Positions 1-5,921 are shown, counted from the first letter of the stretch. The stretch: DNA of 6,318 bases from Tardiphaga sp. (GCA_028290765.1 JAQGJF010000931.1:1-6318), one strand, 5' to 3'. Notes: a model not told the origin generated them from the sequence alone. Program-made: numbers and translations.

Positions 1-118
1 AGGTCGCGACGCAGGCAATCAGCACGGCGGCATACAGCGCCAGCGCCAGCGAGCGCGAGCCGCGCCAGGCGACCAGCATGACGATGGTGACGGCGAGAAA
101 CAGCGCGGTGAATTCCAT
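1..118 (-). CDS. Small single-span membrane protein, 5' part only (DUF5993-like)
   Basis: Thirty-nine codons are visible, starting with ATG at 118 (reading leftwards) and still open at the window edge. A strong ribosome site GGGGAG (complement of 124-129) lies 5 bases before the ATG, which makes this a real gene start. The peptide begins MEFTALFLAVTIVMLVAW, a hydrophobic segment, then a short basic turn (RGSRS) and a second hydrophobic run up to the edge (LALALYAAVLIACVAT). This hydrophobic - WRG basic - hydrophobic plan resembles, from memory, the roughly 50-residue DUF5993 proteins, often found near a DsbB-like disulfide protein in rhizobial genomes; that family call is an inference. The function is unknown, and it would sit in the inner membrane. 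It is transcribed away from the AraC gene. The missing C-terminus prevents a firm identification. Confidence 0.6.
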   Translation of the reverse strand, partial: MEFTALFLAVTIVMLVAWRGSRSLALALYAAVLIACVAT

Positions 119-329
119 GGTCGCTCCCCGGATGCAACGCGCTCATTCTACACGGATTCGCTGCCTGCGCTGTATCCGCCGCACGGGCGCCGATTTTGCG
201 TTTCAACTGTAATAATACCGCCGACGAAAAGCCACGACGAACCGATAGAGCTTCCAACTCGATCCGGGGGCGAGCACCGCAGTCGGCGCGGTGTTCTCCG
301 GCCTCCGTCACACCGGTGGAGCTTTTGTC
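119..329. other. Divergent intergenic spacer
   Basis: This 211-base spacer separates the leftward small membrane gene from the rightward AraC gene and should hold both promoters. The only AT-rich patch is around 210-217 (TAATAATA on the plus strand). Read leftwards it gives TATTAT, one base from the sigma-70 -10 consensus, but the hexamer 18 bases before it (TTCGTC) is a poor -35. No convincing rightward promoter pair was found. No hairpin or repeat stood out. Confidence 0.4.
315..321 (+). promoter_or_regulatory. Ribosome binding site that decides the AraC gene start
   Basis: GGTGGAG at 315-321 is followed after 8 bases by GTG at 330, a good Shine-Dalgarno arrangement. The longer in-frame start, GTG at 291, is preceded by a GC-rich stretch with no purine-rich ribosome site. 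The shorter start is therefore preferred. Confidence 0.55.
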
Positions 330-1265
330 GTGATATCGGCGCAACCCAACTGGCCTTCGCAAGCGGCGCTGCGGCAACGCTTCGAGTTCGGCGCCGGAAT
401 TCCTGAAGCGAGTTTTTCCGGTCCGATCCAGCCGTCGCCGGTTGTGGCCGACTTCGTCGAGGCGATCTGGGATTGGAATGTCCCGGACGGTGAGGTGGCC
501 AAGGGCCTTACGATCAAGGTGCCGCCGAGCACCGCGCCTTATTTCGTCGTGCAGTACGGCACGCCAACGCATTGCAAATGGCGTTTCGGCGACGACAGCT
601 ACGATCACACCAACTACAGCCATGTGCTGACCCAGACCCAGAGCGGGACTTTTGCGATTCGTCCTCGCGGTCCGCTGGGTGTCATCACCGTCCGGCTCAA
701 GCCCGAAGGGGCCACCCGATTGGCACGTGTGGCGATGCACGAGCTCATGAACGTCAAGATCGGGCTGCGCGACATTTTCAAGGATCGCGAGATCGCCGAA
801 CTTGAAGAACAAGTGATGGAGGCCGCCGACAGCCGCGAGCGGATTGCCTGCGTCGAACGCTTCCTGCTGCAGAGTTTGGGTCGGGACCAGGACGATCCGG
901 TTTTCTCACAGGCTTCGCTGCAACTGCGCCGCAATCCGGGCCTGCGCATGGCACAACTCGCTTCGCTGTTGGGCATCAGCAAGCGGCAACTGTCACGCGG
1001 CTTTCGCGCGACCTACGGGACCAGTCCCAAACAATATGCCCGCCTGGCGCGGGTCGAAAAGGTGGTCGACGCGCGCCGGCGCGGCCTCGGTTGGGCGGAT
1101 GTCGCCTGTGCCTGCGGCTTCGCCGATCAGGCGCACCTGATCAATGATTTCGGTGCGATCGTGGGCCGCACCCCGGCGGAATTCTTCGGTCCGACGCCGC
1201 CGCTCGACTTCCATCGCGCCAAGGCGGCCGCTCACTATAGTCCGTTCATTCCATTCATGTTGTAA
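330..1265 (+). CDS. AraC-family transcriptional regulator (DUF6597-like sensor half)
   Basis: A predicted cytoplasmic DNA-binding regulator of 311 residues from GTG 330; the alternative GTG at 291 would add 13 residues. The N-terminal half (about residues 17-152) contains SGPIQPSP...FVEAIW and later FAIRPRGPLGVITVRLKP, the pattern of the DUF6597-type ligand or oligomerisation domain found in many AraC proteins. The C-terminal part carries the two helix-turn-helix units of the AraC/XylS fold: about residues 206-228 (QLASLLGISKRQLSRGF) and 255-277 (ADVACACGFADQAHLINDF), followed by GRTPAEFF, the usual end of the domain. Length is normal for the family. The inducer and target genes are unknown. 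The divergent small membrane gene and the downstream transporter are the obvious candidate targets, but the sequence does not show this. A decayed copy of its own 3' end follows the stop codon directly. Confidence 0.88.
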   Translation: MISAQPNWPSQAALRQRFEFGAGIPEASFSGPIQPSPVVADFVEAIWDWNVPDGEVAKGLTIKVPPSTAPYFVVQYGTPTHCKWRFGDDSYDHTNYSHVLTQTQSGTFAIRPRGPLGVITVRLKPEGATRLARVAMHELMNVKIGLRDIFKDREIAELEEQVMEAADSRERIACVERFLLQSLGRDQDDPVFSQASLQLRRNPGLRMAQLASLLGISKRQLSRGFRATYGTSPKQYARLARVEKVVDARRRGLGWADVACACGFADQAHLINDFGAIVGRTPAEFFGPTPPLDFHRAKAAAHYSPFIPFML

Positions 1266-1275
1266 CCAGTCGACT

Positions 1276-1534
1276 GCGGTAGACAGAGCCGGGCGCCAGC
1301 CCCGCAGCCGCACTCGCATGCGCCATTGGCTTCACCGATCACACCCGCTTGATCGACCATGTCGGTGCGATCACGGTCGGGTACGCCGATCAAATCTTCA
1401 GCGGAAAATCGCCGCGCCATTTCTATCGACCGGATGCGGCATCGAGCCCGGCCGATTCTTACAATCCATTCGTCCTGCGACTCGGTATCACTGCGACATT
1501 GGCGTCGACCGCAGCGCGGCGGGGCACCAGTTGA
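1276..1534 (+). pseudogene. Decayed, frameshifted 3' remnant of a second AraC-family gene
   Basis: Starting about 10 bases after the AraC stop codon, the DNA resembles the end of that gene again. In the frame of 1316, reading to TGA at 1532-1534, the peptide ACAIGFTDHTRLIDHVGAI matches ACACGFADQAHLINDFGAI of the intact protein, the second helix-turn-helix of the AraC fold. Further on, SYNPFVLRL matches HYSPFIPFML. At DNA level, 1328-1341 matches 1116-1129 in 13 of 14 bases, and 1362-1372 is identical to 1150-1160, both at an offset of 212 bases. Upstream of about 1316 the similarity (1276-1284 against 1062-1070) continues at an offset of 214, so the copy has a net 2-base loss and a frameshift. 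There is no first helix-turn-helix, no sensor domain and no good start. It could be a tandem duplication, or the scar of a deletion between two neighbouring AraC paralogues. It is unlikely to make a working protein. Confidence 0.7.
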
Positions 1535-1622
1535 TCTGTTGAATTTATCGAAGCCGATAAGGGATTGTGATGGAATACCGCAAAACCCACGCGTCCAAAG
1601 CCTGGTTCTGCGTTATGCGCAG

Positions 1623-1628
1623 AGGAGG
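1623..1628 (+). promoter_or_regulatory. Ribosome binding site of the response regulator
   Basis: A perfect AGGAGG ends 5 bases before ATG 1634. It favours that start over the in-frame ATG at 1646 and means that the roughly 20 residues before the receiver domain are probably translated. Confidence 0.7.
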
Positions 1629-1633
1629 CGTAG

Positions 1634-2407
1634 ATGCTTGAGAGCATGCTGACCAAAGTCGATGCCAGCCACGTGATCGCCGCGAGCTACGGCTCGAACT
1701 ATGTCCTCGTCGTCGACGATGACCCGGCGGTCCAGCAGACGGTCTCGGATTACTTTGAGCAACACGGCACCCCGACTGTGGCGGTGTCGGATCGCTCGGG
1801 ATTGGTCCGTCGTCTGGCCGGCGAGCATCCGAGCGCGATCATTCTCGACCTGCGCCTGGCTCGGGACGACGGGCTCGATCTGCTCAGGGAGATTCGATCC
1901 CGTTCCGACGTACCGGTGATCGTCGTGACCGGCCATTCGCGCGACGAGGTGGACTGCGTGGTCAGTCTCGAACTCGGTGCCGATGACTGCATCACCAAGC
2001 CGTTCAGCGTTCGCGAATTGCTGGCCCGGGTCCGCGCGGTGTTGCGGCGGCGTGAGATCGGGCGGTCCTTGCGTGTCCACGACACCGAGCGAGGCGGGTA
2101 TCGGTTTGGCGGCTGGCGGCTCGACCGTCGCAACCGGCGGCTGGTCGATCCGAAGGAAAAGCCGGTCTCGCTGAGCAAGGGCGAATATGCCCTGCTGCTG
2201 GCATTTCTCGATGCGCCGGGCCGGCCGCTGTCCCGCGAGCACCTGCTGCAGGCGACGCGGATTCACGAAGACATCTTCGATCGCAGCATCGACGTCCAGG
2301 TGCTGCGGCTGCGGCGCAAACTGGAGGCCGACCCGAAGGCGCCCCGCGTCATCCGGACCGAACGCTGCGTCGGCTATGTCTTCGAGGTGCCGGTCGAACG
2401 GTTTTGA
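1634..2407 (+). CDS. OmpR/PhoB-family response regulator, orphan
   Basis: A two-component response regulator of 257 residues: a receiver domain that should be phosphorylated by a sensor kinase, and a winged-helix DNA-binding domain. The receiver spans about residues 22-138. Its acidic pocket is DDD 28-30, the expected phospho-acceptor is D72 in IILDLRL, the switch threonine is T99 (VVTG) and the conserved lysine is K122 (CITKPF). The OmpR-type output domain spans about 155-255, with SLSKGEYALLLAFL, RSIDVQVLRLRRKLE and the wing strand RTERCVGYVFEV; position 245 is Cys where Gly or Arg is more usual. About 22 residues precede the receiver, longer than typical. No histidine kinase lies within the window, so the partner is encoded elsewhere or outside the view. 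The ArsC-like gene starts 45 bases downstream on the same strand. The regulon is unknown. All catalytic residues are present, so it looks functional. Confidence 0.93.
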   Translation: MLESMLTKVDASHVIAASYGSNYVLVVDDDPAVQQTVSDYFEQHGTPTVAVSDRSGLVRRLAGEHPSAIILDLRLARDDGLDLLREIRSRSDVPVIVVTGHSRDEVDCVVSLELGADDCITKPFSVRELLARVRAVLRRREIGRSLRVHDTERGGYRFGGWRLDRRNRRLVDPKEKPVSLSKGEYALLLAFLDAPGRPLSREHLLQATRIHEDIFDRSIDVQVLRLRRKLEADPKAPRVIRTERCVGYVFEVPVERF

Positions 2408-2452
2408 GAAGCCCCAGTTGAAATCGTCGGCGGATTTAGGTAGTCGATTTGA

Positions 2453-2800
2453 ATGTCGATCACGATCTACGGTATCAAGAATTGCGACACCATGAAGAAG
2501 GCCAGGACCTGGCTGGACAGCCATGGCGTCGCCTACAGCTTTCATGATTACAAAGCCGAGGGTATCGAGCGCACGCGGCTGGTGAAATGGGCCAAGGAAG
2601 TCGGCTGGGAAACGCTGCTCAACCGCGCCGGCACCACGTTTCGCAAGCTCGATGATGCCGACAAGGACAAGCTCACCGAAACCAAGGCGATCGCGCTGAT
2701 GCTGGCGCAGCCTTCGATGATCAAGCGGCCGGTGCTCGATCTCGGCGGTAAATTGCTGGTCGGGTTCAAGCCCGAGATCTACGCCAAAACCGTCAAGTAA
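2453..2800 (+). CDS. ArsC/Spx-family protein, YffB-like
   Basis: A small thioredoxin-fold protein of 115 residues, the normal length for YffB-type members of the arsenate reductase (ArsC)/Spx superfamily. The opening ITIYGIKNCDTMKKARTWL is diagnostic: beta strand, then the active-site loop with a single cysteine, C11, at the start of the first helix. HDYKAEGI and the late KRPVLDLGGKLLVGFKPEIY, with R92, complete the family pattern. The family includes glutathione-dependent arsenate reductases and the regulator Spx, but YffB-type members have no proven arsenate activity; a thiol-dependent reductase role is only an inference. The ATG at 2453 has only a weak ribosome site (TAGG at 2437-2440). 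It may be co-transcribed with the response regulator 45 bases upstream. No other arsenic genes are nearby, which argues against a dedicated arsenic resistance role. Confidence 0.9.
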   Translation: MSITIYGIKNCDTMKKARTWLDSHGVAYSFHDYKAEGIERTRLVKWAKEVGWETLLNRAGTTFRKLDDADKDKLTETKAIALMLAQPSMIKRPVLDLGGKLLVGFKPEIYAKTVK

Positions 2801-2967
2801 ACCGACTGGCGAAACGGCCTGCGCAGGCATCCGGGGCGCCGGGCGGCGCGGCGGCTCGGGAACTCCGCCTTTATCGAGCGCAACGCCCAAAATCCCTGAA
2901 ATCGGCAAATGCAAGTCCTCGGTCGTGCGACTAATGGCGAAGCCCGCATGGTCCGCGGGGCGGCGGA

Positions 2968-2983
2968 TTGCACAGCTTTGCAC
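2968..2983 (+). repeat. TTGCAC direct repeat / TGCA palindrome, possible operator
   Basis: TTGCAC occurs at 2968-2973 and again at 2978-2983, exactly 10 bases apart, about one helical turn. The same bases form a near-perfect palindrome, TGCACAGCTTTGCA (2969-2982, 6 of 7 pairs). It sits just upstream of the best promoter-like hexamers and about 150 bases before the transporter operon. OmpR-type regulators commonly bind direct repeats of about this period, and other regulators bind palindromes; which protein, if any, binds here is unknown. Confidence 0.3.
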
Positions 2984-2984
2984 C

Positions 2985-3014
2985 TTGCGTAAACCCGTCC
3001 GTTGACGGCATATT
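2985..3014 (+). promoter_or_regulatory. Weak candidate sigma-70-type promoter for the transporter operon
   Basis: TTGCGT (2985-2990) and CATATT (3009-3014) are separated by 18 bases. They match the -35 consensus at 3 of 6 and the -10 consensus at 4 of 6 positions. This is the best pair I can find in the spacer and it abuts the TTGCAC repeat, but many alphaproteobacterial promoters are weak matches, so the call is tentative. It would give a leader of roughly 110 bases before livG. Confidence 0.25.
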
Positions 3015-3115
3015 CCGCCCGAGGCTGCCGGCCGGTGACGGACTTCCAAGAGCGTCATAGGAAACCAGGCGGTACGAAATTCGGCCACGCCCAATGACAC
3101 TTGGTGGCGAAGGCT

Positions 3116-3122
3116 GAGGGGG
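3116..3122 (+). promoter_or_regulatory. Ribosome binding site that decides the livG TTG start
   Basis: GAGGGGG at 3116-3122 is followed after 8 bases by TTG at 3131. The nearby ATG at 3138 is out of frame with the ATPase, and no in-frame ATG or GTG follows before the conserved domain begins. The TTG is therefore the likely true start. Confidence 0.6.
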
Positions 3123-3130
3123 AAATCTGA

Positions 3131-3886
3131 TTGGCCGATGAGTTCATTCTTGAAACCCACGGATTGACCAAGGAATTCGCGGGGTTCTTCGCCGTTCGCG
3201 ATGTCAATCTGCGGGTCCGCCGCGGAAGCATTCATGCCTTGATCGGTCCCAACGGGGCCGGCAAGACGACGTGCTTCAACCTTCTGACCAAATTCCTTAA
3301 GCCCTCGAGCGGCCAGATCCTGTACAAGGGACAGGACATCACCGCGCTGGCGCCGGCCGATGTGGCGCGGCTCGGCCTCGTGCGCTCGTTCCAGATATCG
3401 GCGGTATTTCCGCATTTGACCGCGCTCGAAAACGTACGGGTCGCGCTGCAGCGCCAGCACGGCCAGTCGTTCGATTTCTGGCGCTCCAAGAGCGTGCTGG
3501 ATCGCTTCAACGGCCGCGCCCATGAACTGCTCGATGACGTCGGTCTCAGCGAATTTGCGACGACGCCGGCGGTCGAGATGCCCTATGGGCGCAAGCGCGC
3601 GCTGGAGATCGCCACCACGCTGGCGCTCGATCCGGAAATGATGCTGCTGGACGAGCCGATGGCCGGCATGGGCCACGAAGACATCGACAAGATCGCGGCG
3701 CTGATCAAGCGCATCTCGGCGAAGTACACCATCCTGATGGTCGAGCATAATCTCAGCGTGGTGGCCAATCTCTCCGATATCATTACCGTGCTGACGCGCG
3801 GTCATGTGCTGGCGGAAGGCAATTACGCCGACCTGACCAAGGACGAGCGCGTCAAGGAAGCCTATCTGGGGGCGGGTCATGGCTGA
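3131..3886 (+). CDS. livG: ABC transporter ATPase, LivG-type (HAAT family)
   Basis: One of two cytoplasmic ATPases that power a branched-chain-amino-acid-type uptake transporter; 251 residues, normal for LivG. Visible motifs: Walker A GPNGAGKT (residues 39-46), Q-loop Q88 in VRSFQIS, Walker B MMLLDEP (D174, E175), the AGMGHED D-loop region, and H-loop H206 in LMVEHNLSVV. The FAVRDVNLRVRRGSIHALIG opening and the C-terminal VKEAYLG are typical of LivG. The signature motif is not LSGGQ but MPYGRKRALEIA (150-161); LivG proteins often have a variant here (E. coli LivG has AYGDQ), so it probably remains functional. Translation starts at TTG, supported by GAGGGGG 8 bases upstream. Its last 8 bases overlap the start of livF, indicating translational coupling and equal amounts of the two ATPases. 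The substrate cannot be told from the ATPase. Confidence 0.95.
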   Translation: MADEFILETHGLTKEFAGFFAVRDVNLRVRRGSIHALIGPNGAGKTTCFNLLTKFLKPSSGQILYKGQDITALAPADVARLGLVRSFQISAVFPHLTALENVRVALQRQHGQSFDFWRSKSVLDRFNGRAHELLDDVGLSEFATTPAVEMPYGRKRALEIATTLALDPEMMLLDEPMAGMGHEDIDKIAALIKRISAKYTILMVEHNLSVVANLSDIITVLTRGHVLAEGNYADLTKDERVKEAYLGAGHG

Positions 3887-4631
3887 CGTGAAAATGGCCG
3901 CTCCGATGGCGACGACCCCCGCGACCTCCGGGAAGCCCGTGCTCGCGGTGGAAAACCTGCAGGCCTGGTATGGCGAGTCCCATATTCTCCACGGCATCGA
4001 TTTCAACGTGAATGCCGGCGAGGTGGTCACGCTGCTGGGCCGCAACGGCGCCGGCAAGACCACGACGCTCAAATCAGTGATGGGCATCATCGGCAAGCGC
4101 ACCGGTTCGATCCGCTTTGACGGTCATGACATCACGCGGACGTCGTCGGACAAGATTGCCCGGCTCGGCGTCGCGTTCTGCCCGGAAGAGCGCGGCATCT
4201 TCTCCAGCCTCGACGTCCGCGAAAACCTGATGCTGCCGCCGATGGTACGCTCGGGCGGGCTGTCGCTGGACCAGATCTTCGACTTGTTTCCCAATCTCAA
4301 GGAACGGCTGAACAGTCAGGGCACCAAATTGTCCGGCGGCGAACAGCAGATGCTGGCCATCGCCCGGATCCTGCGCACCGGCGCCCGCTTTCTGATGCTG
4401 GACGAGCCGACCGAGGGGCTGGCCCCCGTGATCATTCAGCAGATCGGCCACACCATCGCGCGGCTGAAGTCGGAAGGCTTCACCATCCTTTTGGTCGAAC
4501 AGAATTTCCGCTTCGCCGCCACGGTGGCGGACCGCTACTACATCGTCGAGCATGGCAAGATCATCGACGGCTTTGCCAACTCGGATCTGCAGGCCAACAT
4601 GGACAAGCTTCACACCTATCTCGGCGTCTGA
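3879..4631 (+). CDS. livF: ABC transporter ATPase, LivF-type (HAAT family)
   Basis: The second ATPase of the transporter, expected to pair with LivG on the cytoplasmic side of LivH/LivM. It has 250 residues, including an Ala/Thr/Pro-rich lead of about 20 residues before the domain (VLAVENLQAWYGESHILHGI). Motifs: Walker A GRNGAGKT (54-61), the LivF-type Q-loop region FCPEERGIFSSLDVRENL with E in the usual Q position, canonical signature LSGGEQQ (151-157), Walker B FLMLDEP (D175, E176), and LLVEQNFRFA, where Q208 replaces the switch histidine, as is usual in LivF. The ATG at 3879 lies inside the end of livG, with a G-rich ribosome site just before it. ATG codons at 3894 and 3906 are possible shorter starts that would remove part of the lead. 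It is followed after 35 bases by the binding-protein gene. Confidence 0.95.
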   Translation: MADVKMAAPMATTPATSGKPVLAVENLQAWYGESHILHGIDFNVNAGEVVTLLGRNGAGKTTTLKSVMGIIGKRTGSIRFDGHDITRTSSDKIARLGVAFCPEERGIFSSLDVRENLMLPPMVRSGGLSLDQIFDLFPNLKERLNSQGTKLSGGEQQMLAIARILRTGARFLMLDEPTEGLAPVIIQQIGHTIARLKSEGFTILLVEQNFRFAATVADRYYIVEHGKIIDGFANSDLQANMDKLHTYLGV

Positions 4632-4666
4632 AGTCGCGAGAAGATTCAAAAAAAGAGGAAACCGAT

Positions 4667-5887
4667 ATGAAAAACAAAATTTCGGCGTTGCTGCTCGGTA
4701 CCGCGCTGACGCTGGCGACCGGAACCCTGGCTTTCGCGCAGGACAAGACGGTCAAGATCGGTTCGCTCAGCGATCAATCGGGCCTCTACGCCGATCTCGG
4801 CGGTCCCGGCTCGACGCTGGCGGCGCAGATGGCGGCCGAGGATTCCGGCCTGATGGCCAAGGGTTGGAAGATCGACATCATCTCCGGCGATCACCAGAAC
4901 AAGCCGGATATCGGCACCAGCATTGCGCGGCAGTGGTTCGATGTCGACAAGGTCGACGTCATCGTCGACGTTCCCAATTCCGGCGTCGCGCTGGCGGTCA
5001 ACAACATCGTCAAGGAAAAGAACGCCGTCTATATCAATTCGGGCGCGGCGACGTCGGATCTGACCAACGCGCAATGCTCGCCCAACACCGTGCACTGGAC
5101 CTACGACACCTACATGCTCGCCCACTCGACCGGGCAGGCCATGGTCAAGGCCGGCGGCGATACGTGGTTCTTTCTCACCGCCGACTACGCCTTCGGTGCC
5201 GCGCTGGAGCGCGACACCACCGCCGTCGTTACCGCCAATGGCGGCAAGGTGGTCGGTGGCGTCAAGCACCCGCTGAACACCTCCGACTTCTCCTCGTTCC
5301 TGCTGCAGGCGCAGTCCTCCAAGGCCAAGGTGATCGGACTTGCCAATGCCGGCGGCGACACCACCAACTCGATCAAGCAGGCTGCCGAATTCGGCATCGT
5401 GAAGGGCGGTCAGAAACTGGCCGCGCTGCTGCTGTTCATCACCGACGTCAAGGCGATCGGCCTCGAAACCGCGCAGGGGCTGAGCTTCACCGAAACCTTC
5501 TATTGGGACCTCAACGACGAGACCCGGGCGTTCTCCAAGAAGTTCGCGGCGCGCATGAAGAACGGGGCGCCGCCGTCGATGGTGCAGGCCGGCGTCTACG
5601 CCGGGCTGATGCATTACTTCAAGTCGCTGGAAGCGCTCGGCGGCAATCCGCATGACGGCATCAAGGTGGTCGAGAAGATGAAGTCGGCGCCGACCGACGA
5701 TCCGTTGTTCGGCAAGGGCTTGATCCAGCCCAATGGCCGTACCATCCACTCCGCCTATCTGTTCGAAGTGAAGAAGCCCTCGGAGTCCAAATCGCCCTGG
5801 GATTTCTACAAGCTGGTCGGCACCGTTCCCGGAGACCAGGCCTTCACGCCGCTGGACAAGAGCACCTGCGCGCTGCTGAAAAAGTAA
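4667..5887 (+). CDS. Periplasmic substrate-binding protein, LivK-type (HAAT ABC transporter)
   Basis: The soluble periplasmic receptor of the transporter; 406 residues, normal for a type I (Leu/Ile/Val-type) binding protein. The N-terminus is a clear Sec signal peptide: MKNK, a hydrophobic core ISALLLGTALTLATGTLAF, and probable cleavage after AFA (residue 24), leaving QDKTVKIG. The mature protein opens with KIGSLSDQSGLYADLGGPGS, the usual first strand and ligand-loop region. Further family features are DVIVDVPNSGVALAVNNI, VYINSGAATSDLT, the hinge-region TWFFLTADYAFGAALERD and SPWDFYKLVGTVPG near the end. Two cysteines remain after processing, C137 and C401 (in STCALLKK), and might form a disulfide. 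A ribosome site AGAGGAAA lies just before the ATG. The ligand is unknown; related proteins in Bradyrhizobium/Rhodopseudomonas bind amino acids, amides or aromatic acids. It lies between the ATPase genes and livH. Confidence 0.93.
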   Translation: MKNKISALLLGTALTLATGTLAFAQDKTVKIGSLSDQSGLYADLGGPGSTLAAQMAAEDSGLMAKGWKIDIISGDHQNKPDIGTSIARQWFDVDKVDVIVDVPNSGVALAVNNIVKEKNAVYINSGAATSDLTNAQCSPNTVHWTYDTYMLAHSTGQAMVKAGGDTWFFLTADYAFGAALERDTTAVVTANGGKVVGGVKHPLNTSDFSSFLLQAQSSKAKVIGLANAGGDTTNSIKQAAEFGIVKGGQKLAALLLFITDVKAIGLETAQGLSFTETFYWDLNDETRAFSKKFAARMKNGAPPSMVQAGVYAGLMHYFKSLEALGGNPHDGIKVVEKMKSAPTDDPLFGKGLIQPNGRTIHSAYLFEVKKPSESKSPWDFYKLVGTVPGDQAFTPLDKSTCALLKK

Positions 5888-5894
5888 CAACGCT

Positions 5895-5921
5895 GGCCTG
5901 CCGGCACCGCGCCGGCAGGCC
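5895..5921 (+). terminator. Intercistronic stem-loop after the binding-protein gene
   Basis: A perfect 11-bp inverted repeat, GGCCTGCCGGC (5895-5905) and GCCGGCAGGCC (5911-5921), with a 5-base loop starts 7 bases after the stop codon. It is followed only by TTTAGTT, a poor T-run. Since livH on the same strand starts 32 bases later, it is more likely a partial terminator or an mRNA-stabilising hairpin than a full stop. Hairpins after binding-protein genes are a known way to keep the binding protein more abundant than the permease. Confidence 0.65.

Larger units (their letters stand above)
2801..3130. other. 330-base intergenic region before the transporter operon
   Basis: I see no credible gene here. 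The left part is very GC-rich and contains the 12-base palindrome GCCTGCGCAGGC (2817-2828), which has no loop or T-run and so does not look like a terminator. The middle holds a 27-codon ATG frame (2909-2992) without a ribosome site. The repeat and possible promoter at 2968-3014 are listed separately. The right end carries the livG ribosome site. The block about 2860-3000 matches nothing I recognise; it could be a leader region, a decayed gene or a dispersed intergenic element. Confidence 0.5.

Noticed and set aside
1349..1534. A 61-codon frame that could be called a small gene
   Set aside because: It is the in-frame part of the AraC remnant, lacks a ribosome site and holds only half a DNA-binding domain, so it is recorded as a pseudogene.
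2817..2828. The palindrome GCCTGCGCAGGC as a terminator for the ArsC-like gene
   Set aside because: It has no room for a loop without opening the stem, and no T-run follows.
2967..2982. A sigma-54 (-24/-12) promoter at the TTGCAC/TTGCA motif
   Set aside because: The first element has TT instead of the required GG, and the spacing to TTGCA is one base short, which is normally not tolerated.
2909..2992. A 27-residue ATG frame in the spacer before livG
   Set aside because: It has no Shine-Dalgarno sequence and no recognisable composition, and it overlaps the candidate operator and promoter.
1613..4102. An 829-codon open frame on the minus strand
   Set aside because: It runs exactly codon-on-codon antisense to the response regulator, ArsC-like and livG genes. 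In that register only TTA, CTA or TCA codons on the plus strand would create stops, and these are rare in GC-rich genes. The plus-strand genes have clear family motifs, while the minus translation has no recognisable domain and its VVVLPAPLRPSS stretch is merely the reverse of a Walker A region.
4552..5655. A 367-codon plus-strand frame across livF and the binding-protein gene
   Set aside because: It overlaps two well-supported genes in another frame and its translation is extremely Arg-rich, as out-of-frame reading of GC-rich genes usually is.
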